Shown here: positions 54,562 through 64,000 of the stretch, one piece after another
How positions within the stretch are numbered: position 1 is the stretch's first letter
Layout: every line of letters starts with the position of its first letter
Source of the DNA: CAVYGM01 sp963768025
GTDB taxonomy: Bacteria > Bacteroidota > Bacteroidia > Cytophagales > Spirosomataceae
Length of the DNA stretch: 64,000 nucleotides
Reading direction: 5' to 3'
NCBI GenBank assembly: GCA_963768025.1
Contig: CAVYGM010000009.1
Coordinates: forward strand, 62,001-126,000
The notes under the pieces: model-generated
What the model saw: only the letters and a program-made list of their open reading frames with translations
The model's database searches: none
What the model was told of the DNA's origin: nothing
Program-made: the position numbers and the translations under genes

Positions 54562-55749
54562 ATGACTTCTGTTATTTTATTCGACGACCCCACCACCCGT
54601 GCAAATCTATTGCCTTTTACCCTCACCCGCCCCGTGGCGGGAATTCGGTGCGGCATCCTGACGCTGGCCGAAAAGTGGGAAAGATGGCTCGATACCCCCC
54701 CTTCCTTTTTGACCCAACCATATTTACAGGAGCAGTTTGCCAGGCAGGTTTCTGACGATAATCTCTATATTCAGGGGGGGGTATGTCCTGATCCCGCCCT
54801 GGTGGCGTGCATTCGGGCCCTGACACCCGGTAGCCTCCTCCGAAGCCAGAAGACAAACCGGGTACTAGCCATCCGGACAGACGACCCCACCTGGACACCC
54901 ACCTCGCCTACTCCCTCCCTCTCTGAGCACATGTACCCCGGCACCCTGGTGTCGATAGAAAACCCCTGGGATATTTTTTTAGAGAACGGAGGGCAGATCC
55001 AAACCGACTATGCCCTGCTCACCGCCAACCGGCAGAGTATCGGACTTAGCGATCCTTTCACGCATTGCTATTCTCCCGGCTCGATTTTTTTGGAGGAAGG
55101 AGCTTTGGTACGCGCGGCGATTCTGAACGCGGACGGAGGGCCGATCTATATAGGACGCAACGCAACTATAAGTGAGGGGGCTATTATTCAGGGGCCTTTT
55201 GCGATGGGTGAGGGAGCCGTGATCGGACAGGGTGCCAAAATCCGCCCCAACACTACGGTGGGGCCTTATTGCAAGGTAGGCGGGGAGGTGAATAACTCGG
55301 TGCTATTTGGGTATAGTAACAAGGCCCATGATGGATATTTGGGCAACTCGGTCTTGGGTGAGTGGTGTAATTTGGGGGCTAATACCAACAACTCAAATCT
55401 CAAAAACGACTATACCAACGTGAAGCTGTACAACTACGGTACGCAGCAGCTGGAAGATACCGGACGGCTCTTCTGCGGCTTGTTCATGGGCGACTATACC
55501 AAGGCCGGTATCAGCACCATGTTCAACACGGGTACGGTGGTAGGCGTTAATGTCAATGTATTCGGGGCCGGATTTCAGCCCAAGTTCATCCCGTCATTCA
55601 GCTGGGGAGGGCAGGCCGAAGGCTTCACCGACTACCGCTATGAAAAAGCTCTGGCCGTTATACAGGAAACCTTCCGACGCCGGCAGATGGAGTTCGGCAC
55701 GAAGCGGCAGGCCGTCCTACGGACAATATTCGAGCGGGAGCATCAATGA
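54562..55749 (+). CDS. GlmU-like sugar-nucleotidyltransferase family protein
   Basis: A 395-residue protein of the Bacteroidota GlmU-like family. The N-terminal part (VILFDDPTTRANLLPFTLTRPVAGIRCGILTLAEKW) resembles a nucleotidyltransferase core but lacks the canonical GGxGTR loop. From about residue 195 it has left-handed beta-helix repeats (IYIGRNATISEGAIIQGPFAMGEGAVIGQGAKIRPNTTVGPYCKVGGEV), like the acetyltransferase half of GlmU. The segment GEWCNLGANTNNSNLKNDYTNVKLY is a family hallmark. It may act in cell-wall precursor synthesis, but its activity is not established. It ends at the left edge of an inverted repeat. Confidence 0.8.
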   Translation: MTSVILFDDPTTRANLLPFTLTRPVAGIRCGILTLAEKWERWLDTPPSFLTQPYLQEQFARQVSDDNLYIQGGVCPDPALVACIRALTPGSLLRSQKTNRVLAIRTDDPTWTPTSPTPSLSEHMYPGTLVSIENPWDIFLENGGQIQTDYALLTANRQSIGLSDPFTHCYSPGSIFLEEGALVRAAILNADGGPIYIGRNATISEGAIIQGPFAMGEGAVIGQGAKIRPNTTVGPYCKVGGEVNNSVLFGYSNKAHDGYLGNSVLGEWCNLGANTNNSNLKNDYTNVKLYNYGTQQLEDTGRLFCGLFMGDYTKAGISTMFNTGTVVGVNVNVFGAGFQPKFIPSFSWGGQAEGFTDYRYEKALAVIQETFRRRQMEFGTKRQAVLRTIFEREHQ

Positions 55750-55751
55750 TA

Positions 55752-55860
55752 GAATGAGTGAATGTTAGAATGAGTGAATATTTTTTATTCTGTCATTCCG
55801 CGCGGCATCCGTCCTCACTCTATTATTCTGTTACTTTAACATTCTACCATTCACTCATTC
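55752..55860. repeat. Inverted-repeat element between the GlmU-like gene and holB
   Basis: The arms GAATGAGTGAATG.. (55752-55772) and its reverse complement (55840-55860) match at 20 of 21 positions with a 67-base spacer. The left arm is followed by a second direct copy of GAATGAGTGAAT, and the spacer has further ATTCTgtCATTC and ATTCTgtTA variants. It resembles a small non-coding repetitive element. It begins 3 bases after one stop codon and ends 4 bases before the next start codon. Confidence 0.7.
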
Positions 55861-55864
55861 AAAA

Positions 55865-56992
55865 TTGCTTTTCAAAGACATACCTGGTTTGGAGGAAGTA
55901 AAGGCTACGTTGTTGCGCTCGGTTCGGAACAATCACGTGGCCCATGCGCTGCTGTTCGACGGTGCCATTGGCGGAGGCGGACTGGCGCTGGCGCTCGCTT
56001 TCGCCACCTATGTCAACTGCGAAAACCGACAGCCTGATGATGCGTGTGGTACCTGTGCTTCGTGCGCGAAGATGAAAAAACTCATTCATCCCGATCTGCA
56101 CAGTATATTTCCTTTGCCCCGGTCGCCCAAGGAGAACGAAGATCTGATGGGTGAGCTAACGCCTCGCTGGCGGGAATTCATCCAGGAAAGGCCCTTCCGT
56201 ACCCTACAGGAATGGCTGGGGTTTATACAGGCCACCCAAAACCAGCAGGGCATTATTCCCATCAAAGAGGCTCGGGCTATCATCGGGAAGTTGTCGCTGA
56301 AGGCATTCGAGGCAGAGTACAAGATTATGATCGTGTGGCAGCCGGAGCTATTGAACCTGTCGGCTGCCAACGCTCTTTTGAAAATTCTGGAAGAACCACC
56401 CGCCAAAACCCTGTTTTTCCTCGTGACTGAGCAGTCAGATCGCCTGCTTACCACCATTTTGTCACGTACGCAGCGAGTGGCGGTGCCGGCCTTCACCGAC
56501 GTGGAGGTACGTACCTATTTGCACGAACATCTTCGGGCGGATGACAGCCGGGCGAAGCAGATTGCCTACCTTTGCGACGGTAATCTGGTGGAGGCCAACC
56601 GCCTGATCCACGAAGCCCAGGACGACCGATCCGCCTGGTTTACAGAGTGGATGCGCCACTGTTTCCGCCAGGATTTGTTGAAGCTGGTACCACTGGCCGA
56701 CGCGTTCGATGCCATGGGCAAAGATCAGCAAAAGGGGATATTTGATTATTCCCTCCGGATGTTCAGGGATATACTCGTGTGGACACAAGGGGCCGGAGCC
56801 CTACTGCGGGTACCCGATGAGGATCTTACCTTCGTGGAAAGATTTTCAAAGGCCGTGCCGCCCGACTCTCTGGAATGGATGATTACCGAAATCAACGAAG
56901 CCTACTACCATATTGAACGGAACGTCCGCGCCAAAATGGTGTTTCTGGACTTGTCACTAAGCCTGGCCCGGTTGTTCCAAAAACCCTCATGA
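55865..56992 (+). CDS. holB: DNA polymerase III delta-prime subunit
   Basis: A 375-residue clamp-loader subunit of the AAA+ fold. FKDIPGLEEVKATLLRSVRNNHVAHALLFDG is the family start. The P-loop region GAIGGGGLALALAFA lacks the catalytic Lys, as expected of delta-prime rather than DnaX. A zinc module follows (C-x8-CGTCASC). The SRC-type motif region NALLKILEEPPAKTLFFLVTE and LSRTQRV are present. The start codon is TTG at 55865, directly after a repeat element, with no visible Shine-Dalgarno-like stretch; the element may have displaced the original leader. Confidence 0.85.
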   Translation: MLFKDIPGLEEVKATLLRSVRNNHVAHALLFDGAIGGGGLALALAFATYVNCENRQPDDACGTCASCAKMKKLIHPDLHSIFPLPRSPKENEDLMGELTPRWREFIQERPFRTLQEWLGFIQATQNQQGIIPIKEARAIIGKLSLKAFEAEYKIMIVWQPELLNLSAANALLKILEEPPAKTLFFLVTEQSDRLLTTILSRTQRVAVPAFTDVEVRTYLHEHLRADDSRAKQIAYLCDGNLVEANRLIHEAQDDRSAWFTEWMRHCFRQDLLKLVPLADAFDAMGKDQQKGIFDYSLRMFRDILVWTQGAGALLRVPDEDLTFVERFSKAVPPDSLEWMITEINEAYYHIERNVRAKMVFLDLSLSLARLFQKPS

Positions 56993-57414
56993 AGAACTTA
57001 GTACCGGTTTCTACCGAAAAAAAGATCATCGGAGCCACTGAGTTAGTCCACTTTCCGGAGCTGGGCTGGCACGATGTACCCGCCCGGGTAGACACCGGGG
57101 CCGCTACTTCGTCTATCCACTGTTCGAGGGTAAAGGTGATCGGGAAGGAAGGTAAAAGAAAGCTAAGTTTTTATCTGGATGTGAAAAATGGCGCCCCCAA
57201 GCAGGTATTTTCGGCCACTGATTTTAAGGAAAGAACCGTGCGAAATTCCTTTGGTCATACCGAGAAACGCTACGTCATCAAGACCACCATTGTAGTAGCC
57301 GGGCGAAAAATACGGACTGAATTTTCGCTGGCTGACCGCCAAACGATGAGTTTCCCGGTGCTACTGGGTCGCAGGCTACTGAAAGGACGGTTTATTGTCG
57401 ATGTTTCCCAGTGA
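56989..57414 (+). CDS. RimK-associated retropepsin-like protein (PF05618 type)
   Basis: A 141-residue protein with the aspartic-protease-like motif VPARVDTGAATSSIH near residue 30-44 and FPVLLGRRLLKGRFIVDVS at the end. This matches the family historically called ATP-dependent zinc protease, which often lies next to rimK and may trim or regulate glutamate tails. Its ATG overlaps the holB stop codon by 4 bases. rimK follows 126 bases downstream, supporting a functional link. Confidence 0.8.
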   Translation: MKNLVPVSTEKKIIGATELVHFPELGWHDVPARVDTGAATSSIHCSRVKVIGKEGKRKLSFYLDVKNGAPKQVFSATDFKERTVRNSFGHTEKRYVIKTTIVVAGRKIRTEFSLADRQTMSFPVLLGRRLLKGRFIVDVSQ

Positions 57415-57540
57415 CGTGGAGGCCCCAATCCCAAAGTTTACTCATTACCCATCAACGACTGGCCGGTCCTACCCGGATAGGCTTAAAACTAACCTGATAT
57501 ACATCGCTCTTACAGGCTAAGAGAGTTTATACCCCATTAT

Positions 57541-58443
57541 ATGAAAATCGCTGTTTTATCCACTGATCCTGAGCTGTACTCAACCCGACGATTGGTGGAA
57601 GCTATTGGACAAAAAGGCCACGAAGCCCAGGTGATCAATCACTTAGGGTGTTTTTTGGTGATTGAAGGAGAAAAGCCCACCATTCTCTACGAGGGAAAGG
57701 CCATCGAGGGGATTGACGCCATCATACCCCGCATCGGCACGTCGGTGACGGCCTTTGGCTGCTCAGTGGTGCGGCAGTTTGAGCTTATGAAAGTATTCAC
57801 GACCGTCAAATCGCAGGCCATCAGCCGTTCGCGGGACAAACTCCGGAGCATGCAGATTCTGGCTAAAGCTGGGGTGAACATTCCTAAAACGGTCTTTGCC
57901 AAAAATCCCGCTCAGGTCAATCAGCTCATCAAAATTGTGGGTGGCCCGCCCGTCATTATCAAACTGTTGGAGGGTACGCAGGGGGTGGGGGTGGTACTGG
58001 CCGAAACCTCCAAGGCGGCAAAGTCCACGATTGAAGCATTTTTTGGGCTGAAAGCCAATTTTCTCATCCAGGAGTACGTAGCAGAATCCAGGGGTGCGGA
58101 TATTCGGGCGTTCGTGGTAGGCAACAAAGTGGTAGCGGCTATGCGCCGACAGGGGGTAGAGGGTGATTTTCGTTCCAACCTCCACCGGGGTGGGGAGGGC
58201 TTTGCCATTACGCTCACGCCCGAGGAAGAACATGCCGCCCTTGCGGCCGCTAAGGCGTTGGGCGTAAAAGTAGCAGGAGTGGACATGCTGCAATCGAACC
58301 GGGGACCGTTGATTATGGAGGTCAATTCGTCGCCGGGGCTGCAAGGAATCGAGAATACCTCCAAAATTGACGTCGCCTCCCTCATTATAACCTACCTGGA
58401 AGAAAAGTTCCGATTGGACGAGAACGATACTGTGGGGGTATAG
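57541..58443 (+). CDS. rimK: RimK-type alpha-L-glutamate ligase
   Basis: A 300-residue ATP-grasp enzyme that adds glutamate residues to a protein C-terminus, classically ribosomal protein S6. The N-terminal MKIAVLSTDPELYSTRRLVEA and IPRIGTSVTAFGCSVVRQFE, ATP-grasp motifs PPVIIKLLEGTQGVGVVLAE, IQEYVAESRGADIRAFVVG and the Mg site VNSSPGLQGIENTS are intact. It pairs with the retropepsin-like gene upstream, and hemC follows after 48 bases. Confidence 0.92.
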   Translation: MKIAVLSTDPELYSTRRLVEAIGQKGHEAQVINHLGCFLVIEGEKPTILYEGKAIEGIDAIIPRIGTSVTAFGCSVVRQFELMKVFTTVKSQAISRSRDKLRSMQILAKAGVNIPKTVFAKNPAQVNQLIKIVGGPPVIIKLLEGTQGVGVVLAETSKAAKSTIEAFFGLKANFLIQEYVAESRGADIRAFVVGNKVVAAMRRQGVEGDFRSNLHRGGEGFAITLTPEEEHAALAAAKALGVKVAGVDMLQSNRGPLIMEVNSSPGLQGIENTSKIDVASLIITYLEEKFRLDENDTVGV

Positions 58444-58491
58444 CGCGGCGTTGAACATAGGAACTAATAACCCAAAAGCTGACAAATTACC

Positions 58492-59418
58492 ATGCATATT
58501 AAAATCGGGACACGGGGTAGTAAGCTGGCCCTCTGGCAAGCCTACCATGTTGAAAACTTACTTCAGAGCGGTGGGCTTTCGACCGAAATTGTCCTCATAG
58601 AAACCAAAGGCGATAAAATCCTGGATCGGGCGCTGTCAAAGATTGGCAGCAAGGGGGTGTTTACTGAAGAACTGGAAGATCAGCTCCGGCTCGGGGCGAT
58701 AGACATAGCCGTCCATAGTGCCAAAGACCTGCAGTCGGATCTGGGAGAGGAGTTTGAGATACTGGCTTTTATGGAACGCGAGCGGGTCAACGATGTGCTC
58801 ATCAGCGCGAACACCACCCTGTCCTTGAACCAGCAGGAACCCTTTGTAATAGGTACTTCTTCCACGCGCCGGGTGGCGCTGTTGCGCCATTTTTATCCCC
58901 ACCTGCGCACGGTGGATATGCGCGGAAACCTGCAGACCCGTCTGCGCAAGCTGGGCGAGGGCCACTGCGACGCCTTGCTGCTAGCTTTTGCCGGGGTACA
59001 CCGCATGGGCTACGAGGATAAAATTGCGGAGTACCTCCCGCCGCATGAATTTACCCCGGCGGTGGGGCAGGGGAGCATAGCCATTGAGTGTGCCGCTGCG
59101 GCCGATCCCCGGAAGAAGGTAGTGGTTCGCTCGTTGTTGAACCATGAGGATACGGAGGTATGCCTTCGGACGGAGAGGGCTTTTTTGAATACCTTGCAGG
59201 GGGGCTGTAGTGTACCCGTGTTTGGGCTGGCCACGCTGTCGGGAAGGGAACTCAGCATGACGGGGGGCGTGGTAAGTCTGGATGGAGGCGAGTTGCTGCG
59301 TCGTTCGGTAGCGGGGGCGTCGGTACTATCGCCGGTGGATACGGGCCGGGCGCTGGCCGCCGAGCTCCTGGAGGCGGGAGCCGACCGGATACTGGCGGCG
59401 ATCAAAGCCGGACAGTAG
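58492..59418 (+). CDS. hemC: Porphobilinogen deaminase (hydroxymethylbilane synthase)
   Basis: A 308-residue enzyme joining four porphobilinogens into hydroxymethylbilane for heme synthesis. IGTRGSKLALWQA opens it. Catalytic Asp79 is in HSAKDL, GTSSTRR and MRGNLQTRLRKL bind the substrate, and Cys239 in LQGGCSVP carries the dipyrromethane cofactor. Full length with normal motifs. It ends in a terminator-containing gap before susC. Confidence 0.94.
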   Translation: MHIKIGTRGSKLALWQAYHVENLLQSGGLSTEIVLIETKGDKILDRALSKIGSKGVFTEELEDQLRLGAIDIAVHSAKDLQSDLGEEFEILAFMERERVNDVLISANTTLSLNQQEPFVIGTSSTRRVALLRHFYPHLRTVDMRGNLQTRLRKLGEGHCDALLLAFAGVHRMGYEDKIAEYLPPHEFTPAVGQGSIAIECAAAADPRKKVVVRSLLNHEDTEVCLRTERAFLNTLQGGCSVPVFGLATLSGRELSMTGGVVSLDGGELLRRSVAGASVLSPVDTGRALAAELLEAGADRILAAIKAGQ

Positions 59419-59580
59419 GTACCCCGTATCCGTTTGGGTTAGGGCACTTTCGGGCCCAAAAAATAGATACAGATGGATGCCGTAAATTGGTTCTTGCGGC
59501 TTCTTAGCCTATTTCATAAGCCACCCTGACTAACCGCCCCAGGACAAACTATATACTAAATTATCATTTTGAATAGGCTG

Positions 59581-59609
59581 GCACCCGCTTTTGTAGCGGG
59601 TGCTTTTTT
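59581..59609 (+). terminator. Terminator of hemC
   Basis: GCACCCGCT (59581-59589) pairs with AGCGGGTGC (59595-59603) and is followed by TTTTTT. It lies 163 bases after the hemC stop codon. Confidence 0.85.
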
Positions 59610-59733
59610 GTTAGTGTGTTGATAGTGAGATTTTTAAATAAATTTAATTTGGAAGCGAGCTAAGGAATATTGTTGGTGCTGTTTGTAGAATAAGAAGATA
59701 AAATAGTATTATATGTCGTCTTCAAAATCTGAA

Positions 59734-59741
59734 TATCTTTG
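59734..59741 (+). promoter_or_regulatory. Bacteroidota -7 promoter element for susC
   Basis: TATCTTTG matches TAnnTTTG exactly, 44 bases before the susC ATG. No -33 TTG is seen at the right distance. Confidence 0.5.
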
Positions 59742-59784
59742 ATAAATCAAATTCTCCTAATCCAACACAAAACACCAACTACGT

Positions 59785-62700
59785 ATGAAAAAACGATTAC
59801 TAGTGCTAAAAATCACCTTTCTATCCTTGCTGACCCTCCTTGGTTACGCCCAGGATATGTCCCTGCGGGGCACCGTAACGGAAGAGGGGGGCGGACCCAT
59901 TTATGGGGTTAACGTAACAGTAAAGGGTACCAATCAGGGTACCATTACCGACGACAAGGGTCAGTATAGTATCAATGTAAAGAAGGGAGCCACGCTGACG
60001 TTTAGCTACATCGGATACGTAGGACAGGACGTAGCGGTGGGCAATAGCTCCGTGATTAATATTTCCCTGGCGCCCCAGTCTACCGTACTGAATGAGGTAG
60101 TGGTGACGGCTTTGGGAATCAGGAAAGAGAAAAAGGCCCTTGGATACGCCGTATCGGAGGTAAAAGGAGAGGAACTTACCCAGGCACGGACGGTTAACAT
60201 CGCCAACTCGTTACAGGGAAAAGTAGCGGGTCTGAATATTTCGGCCCCGGCATCGGGCGCGGGTGGTTCGTCGCGGATCATTATCCGGGGCAACGGCTCC
60301 ATTTCGGGCAACAACCAACCCCTTATTGTAGTGGATGGTATCCCCATCAGCAACGACAACCTGGGCAACGCCGGTATGTGGGGTGGCAATGACAGGGGCG
60401 ATGGTATATCGAGCCTCAACCCCGACGAGATTGATAACATCAGCGTGCTGAAAGGGGCCACTGCGGCGGCCCTGTACGGCTCCCGGGCATCCAATGGCGC
60501 TATTCTGGTAACCACCAAGGGTGGCAAAGCTGGGAAAGGCATTGGCCTGGAAGTCAACAGCAACACCGTGATGGAAGACCTCCTGATAAAGGAATGGAAA
60601 GATTACCAGTACCAGTATGGAATGGGTAATAATGGCAAAAAGCCCACTAACGTGCAGGAAACCCTGACCGGCAACAGCTGGGGCTCCAAACTGGACGGCT
60701 CCAATGTGATTGGTTTCGACGGGCAGCAAAGGCCTTACAGCGCGGTGAAGGACAACCTCACCAATTTTTACAGAACGGGTCGTACCCTCAATAACTCCGT
60801 GGCGCTGACGGGTGCTACCGAGTCGGTGACCTACCGGTTTTCGATGAATAACCTGGACAACAAGGATATTGTACCCAACAGTGGGGTCAAACGCAACAAC
60901 TTTGCCCTGAATGTAAACGGGAACCTGGGCAAAAGGCTGTCGTTCATCACCAATGTGAAGTACGTAAACGAACGGGGTCAAAACCGTTCACGGCTTTCGG
61001 ACTCCCCCGGCAGCCCCACCTACGCGCTGTTTATGATGCCTACTTCGCTGGGTGTGAAAGCGCTCGAAGAAAGCAAATACGACGAAAATCGCTACGAGCG
61101 CCTGTGGAATGACAATATTTACGTCACCAACCCCTACTACGCTGCCTACGACTGGGCCAACAGCGATAAGAAAAACCGCGTGATCGCGGCCTTCGAACCC
61201 CGGTATAACATCACCGACTGGTTGTTTGTAAAGGGCCGGATCGGGATGGACTACTTCAACTACCGCTACCAGGGCATTGAGCCGTACGGCACACCCTTCA
61301 AGATTCGGGGGTCATACAATGTCAACAACCGTGTCTTTACCGAGCAAAATTCCGACCTGATGGTGGGGGTAGACAAGAAGCTATCCGAACGCATTGGCCT
61401 GAACTTGTTGGTAGGCGGCAACATGATGCGGCAGAAGAATCAAATCGCGAATTTTGGCGGTAACAACCTGAATATTCCGTTTTTCTACGACATCTCGAAC
61501 ATTGACCCTGCCGCCCGCGGCATCAACGAGGCTTACATCGAGAAGCGGATCAACTCCCTGTATGGTTCCGCCGAATTCTCCTATAACAACTACTTATTCG
61601 TGACGGCTACGGCCCGGAACGACTGGTTCTCGACCCTGGCGCCGGGTAATAATAGCATTCTGTACCCATCGGTGGGGGCAAGTCTTGTATTGTCAGAGGC
61701 CGTAAAGCTACCCTCGGCGATCAGCTACCTGAAACTACGCTCTGCCTGGGCGCAGGCGGGCGGCGACACCGACCCCTACAACCTGTCCCTGTTATACAGC
61801 CTGTCGGGCTCGCACCTGGGGGCGCCGCTGGCGCAGATCAGTGGCGGGCGGGTACCCAATGCCAACCTACAGCCCCTTACCTCCACCACATTTGAGGTGG
61901 GTCTGGACGCCCGTTTGTTCAACAACCGCCTGGCCGTTGACTTTGCTTTTTATACCCGTAACACCACCAACGACATCGTGGGAGCTACCATTTCGGCTAC
62001 CTCGGGCTACGACAATGCGTTGTTTAACGTGGGTGAGATCTCAAACAAAGGGGTGGAATTGTTACTCAATTATCAGATCATCAATTCCAACAGCTTTACC
62101 TGGGATGCCTCGTTCAACATGGGCTACAACAAAAACAAGGTGGTCAACCTCTACGGAGATTTGCAAACCCTGCGCGTAGACGAGAACCGGACCCGTACGG
62201 CCTATATCCACCACGATGTGGGGCTACCTTACAGCCAGGTGAAGGGATTTGATTATAAGAAAGATACGCAGGGAAGGATCGTATACGACTCGCAGGGGTA
62301 CCCCGTTCAGGGGCCACTGGTCAACTTCGGTCCCGGCGTGGCTCCCCTGACGTTGGGTATCAACAATTCGTTCCGGTACAAGGGCGTAGGCCTAAGCTTC
62401 CTGATTGACGGCAAGTTTGGGGGCTATATTTTCTCGGGTACCAACGCCTACGCCGAGCGTCGGGGCCTGACGAAAGCGACCCTGGTGGGTCGCGAGGAGG
62501 GGATCATCGGGGAAGGTGTTAATGAAAAAGGAGAAGCAAACACGGTACGCGTACCTGCCCAGCAGTACTACGAGCGGCTATTCAACATCGCCACGCCTTA
62601 CGTGTACAGTTCCGACTTCCTGAAGCTGCGTCAGTTGATTCTGGATTATTCAATTCCGGTGCGGTATTTGGGCAAACTACCTTTCAAAGGGGCATCTGTC

Positions 62701-62853
62701 TCGCTGGTGGGTCGCAACCTCGCCATCCTGATGAAGAAGACCCCGAACATTGATCCGGAGTCTACCTACAACAACTCTAACGCCCAGGGGCTTGAGTTAG
62801 CCGGTGTGCCGCCAACCCGGTCGTTGGGAGTAAACATCAACCTGAAATTCTGA
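59785..62853 (+). CDS. SusC/RagA family TonB-linked outer-membrane protein
   Basis: A 1022-residue TonB-dependent transporter. A signal peptide (about 1-22) precedes a carboxypeptidase-like regulatory domain (LRGTVTEEGGGPIYGVNVTVKGT..GTITDDKGQYSI). A plug with the SusC signatures (EVVVTALGIRKEKKALGYAVSEV, RGNGSISGNNQPLIVVDGIPI, LKGATAAALYGSRASNGAILVTTK) leads to a 22-strand barrel ending in SLGVNINLKF. It imports oligosaccharides or peptides with its SusD partner encoded 52 bases downstream. The substrate is unknown: no glycoside hydrolase is visible next to it. Confidence 0.95.
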   Translation: MKKRLLVLKITFLSLLTLLGYAQDMSLRGTVTEEGGGPIYGVNVTVKGTNQGTITDDKGQYSINVKKGATLTFSYIGYVGQDVAVGNSSVINISLAPQSTVLNEVVVTALGIRKEKKALGYAVSEVKGEELTQARTVNIANSLQGKVAGLNISAPASGAGGSSRIIIRGNGSISGNNQPLIVVDGIPISNDNLGNAGMWGGNDRGDGISSLNPDEIDNISVLKGATAAALYGSRASNGAILVTTKGGKAGKGIGLEVNSNTVMEDLLIKEWKDYQYQYGMGNNGKKPTNVQETLTGNSWGSKLDGSNVIGFDGQQRPYSAVKDNLTNFYRTGRTLNNSVALTGATESVTYRFSMNNLDNKDIVPNSGVKRNNFALNVNGNLGKRLSFITNVKYVNERGQNRSRLSDSPGSPTYALFMMPTSLGVKALEESKYDENRYERLWNDNIYVTNPYYAAYDWANSDKKNRVIAAFEPRYNITDWLFVKGRIGMDYFNYRYQGIEPYGTPFKIRGSYNVNNRVFTEQNSDLMVGVDKKLSERIGLNLLVGGNMMRQKNQIANFGGNNLNIPFFYDISNIDPAARGINEAYIEKRINSLYGSAEFSYNNYLFVTATARNDWFSTLAPGNNSILYPSVGASLVLSEAVKLPSAISYLKLRSAWAQAGGDTDPYNLSLLYSLSGSHLGAPLAQISGGRVPNANLQPLTSTTFEVGLDARLFNNRLAVDFAFYTRNTTNDIVGATISATSGYDNALFNVGEISNKGVELLLNYQIINSNSFTWDASFNMGYNKNKVVNLYGDLQTLRVDENRTRTAYIHHDVGLPYSQVKGFDYKKDTQGRIVYDSQGYPVQGPLVNFGPGVAPLTLGINNSFRYKGVGLSFLIDGKFGGYIFSGTNAYAERRGLTKATLVGREEGIIGEGVNEKGEANTVRVPAQQYYERLFNIATPYVYSSDFLKLRQLILDYSIPVRYLGKLPFKGASVSLVGRNLAILMKKTPNIDPESTYNNSNAQGLELAGVPPTRSLGVNINLKF

Positions 62854-62905
62854 TAGTAGATCGGTTTGTACCGGATTTATTACCCATTCTTAACTGACGA
62901 AAAAT

Positions 62906-64000
62906 ATGATACGTAAAATAGCATTAGTTACTCTTCTGGCTTTTACGCTGGGGTCCTGCACCAAGGATTTTGAGAAAGTCAATATCAATCCCAACGCCCC
63001 TTCGGCGGTTCCACTGGACTACCTCCTGGGGCAGTCTACACTGCTCATCACCGGTGAGGGAGGCGACCCCGGCTACCGTTCGTGGCGAACCAACTTTATC
63101 TACGCTTCCATGATGGTGCAGCAGATGTCTTCCATCGAGGTGGGTTTTTACCGCGGCACGGTGTATACCTTTCAGGGGGATTTGAGCGCGGCCTGGTTTG
63201 AAAGAGCTTATCCCAATTCGATCAAGAACCTGGTCAACCTTATCGAACTAGCGAAAGAAGACCCCAAAAACGTGAATATCCTGTCCATGGCCCGCATTCT
63301 GCGCGTGCTGGAAATGGCAATCCTGACGGATGTGTACGGGGATGTACCCTACAAAGAAGCGGGTTACGGATTTTTGCAGGGTATTTTTTCACCCAAATAC
63401 GACGCCCAGCAGGCCATTTACATGGACATGCTGAAAGAGCTGGAAGAAGCCGGCAACGCCCTTAGTAACTCGGCCTACATTCCTAAAGCAGCCGATTTTG
63501 TGTACGGAGGAGATATGGATAAGTGGAAGCGCGGTGCCAATTCCATCATGCTTCGCCTGGCCATGCGCATGCAAAAGGTTGACCCCGCCTCCGCACAAGC
63601 CTGGGCCAAAAAAGCGACCGATCGCGGCCTTATGAATGCCGGCGAAAGCTTCGCCATAAAGTTTGCCAACACTGGCGCGGGCAACAACTCCAATCCCAAC
63701 TCCTGGAATATGAATTCGGCGGGACGTGGCATTGTGCCCAGTGATAATATTCAGTGGGGCAAAACCTTCATTGACGCCATGAAAACCCGCAACGACCCCC
63801 GTTTGCCGGTGATTTCGGCGCTCAAAGATGGCGACCGTACGGTAGCCAAGCAGATGGGCTTGCCCATCGGTACGGATGCGCAGATGCTTTCGGCCCTGCC
63901 CGGCTCCGCTCAACGCCCGCATCAACTATTCCCGCGCTGCCCCTAATATGTACGCCCTCGACAACCCCTACTTCGTGATGACCTACGCCGAGTCGGAGCT
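62906..64000 (+). CDS. SusD/RagB family nutrient-binding lipoprotein (frameshift, cut by window end)
   Basis: The surface lipoprotein partner of SusC. The signal peptide ends in the lipobox LGSC (Cys18). NPNAPSAVPLDYLLGQ, RILRVLEMAILTDVYGDVPYKEA and KWKRGANSIMLRLAMRM are typical of the SusD_2 group. The frame breaks near 63905: SAQRPHQLF should read LNARINYSRAAPNMYALDNPYFVMTYAE, the family region just before the C-terminal third. One extra base there explains the stop at 63946. The gene runs off the right end of the window. Confidence 0.92.

Larger units (their letters stand above)
59419..59784. other. Intergenic region with terminator and susC promoter
   Basis: 366 bases between hemC and susC hold a strong terminator (59581-59609) and a TATCTTTG promoter element (59734-59741). 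The remainder is AT-rich and shows no gene. Confidence 0.55.

Overview
The window looks like chromosomal DNA of a Bacteroidota bacterium, most likely Cytophagales (Dyadobacter/Spirosoma-like). The reasons are a SusC/SusD pair, an OmpA protein with a calcium-type linker, type B ribosomal protein L31, a queuine/tRNA transglycosylase without its zinc cysteines, an S1 arylsulfatase, a cytochrome-tailed HEAT-repeat protein, and several promoters of the Bacteroidota TAnnTTTG type. One RNA gene is visible, a tRNA-Asn at 42507-42580. I saw no rRNA, CRISPR array or intact insertion sequence.

Layout. 1-11.3 kb is mixed housekeeping: a truncated TPR-like protein, a PepSY-like secreted protein, ffh, two small unknowns, a sulfatase, an S41 protease, acetoacetate-CoA ligase and an RluB-type pseudouridine synthase with a long Arg/Asp repeat region. 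11.6-37.0 kb is one minus-strand surface-polysaccharide locus of about 25 genes. It reads from glf through wza, cpsB and a wzc-type kinase, a nonulosonic-acid module (neuB, neuA, Gfo/Idh, SDR, KdsC-like phosphatase), an ABC exporter (wzm, wzt), a FkbM methyltransferase, many glycosyltransferases, wecB, an acetyltransferase and a Wzy-like polymerase. Nine adjacent gene pairs share 4-bp ATGA overlaps, so the locus is probably translationally coupled. 37.2-42.3 kb carries ompA, tgt, a GT2 enzyme, rsmG and a small protein.

42.3-44.4 kb is an unusual scar. It holds a promoter, a broken partial copy of tRNA-Asn, the real tRNA-Asn, an AlbA_2/ATPase gene with a decayed N-terminal part, a fragment resembling the C-terminus of BREX Lon-like proteases (BrxL), and a perfect 20-bp inverted repeat. 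I read it as the remains of a defence or mobile island next to a tRNA gene. 44.4-51.1 kb has the cytochrome-tailed protein and a two-gene TPR/outer-membrane module. nrdA follows, then rpmE2, a GlmU-like protein, holB, a RimK pair, hemC and the start of a susCD locus.

The sequence carries many single-base indels. They split ffh, nrdA (at least nine breaks), neuB, kdsC-like, the SDR gene, three glycosyltransferases, fkbM, the TPR/OMP gene, susD and the RluB gene. Because they hit essential, otherwise well conserved genes and are often in homopolymers or dinucleotide runs, I treat most as sequencing or assembly errors and annotate the full-length genes across them. The AlbA_2 gene is the exception: it combines a nonsense codon, an internal deletion and a frame change.
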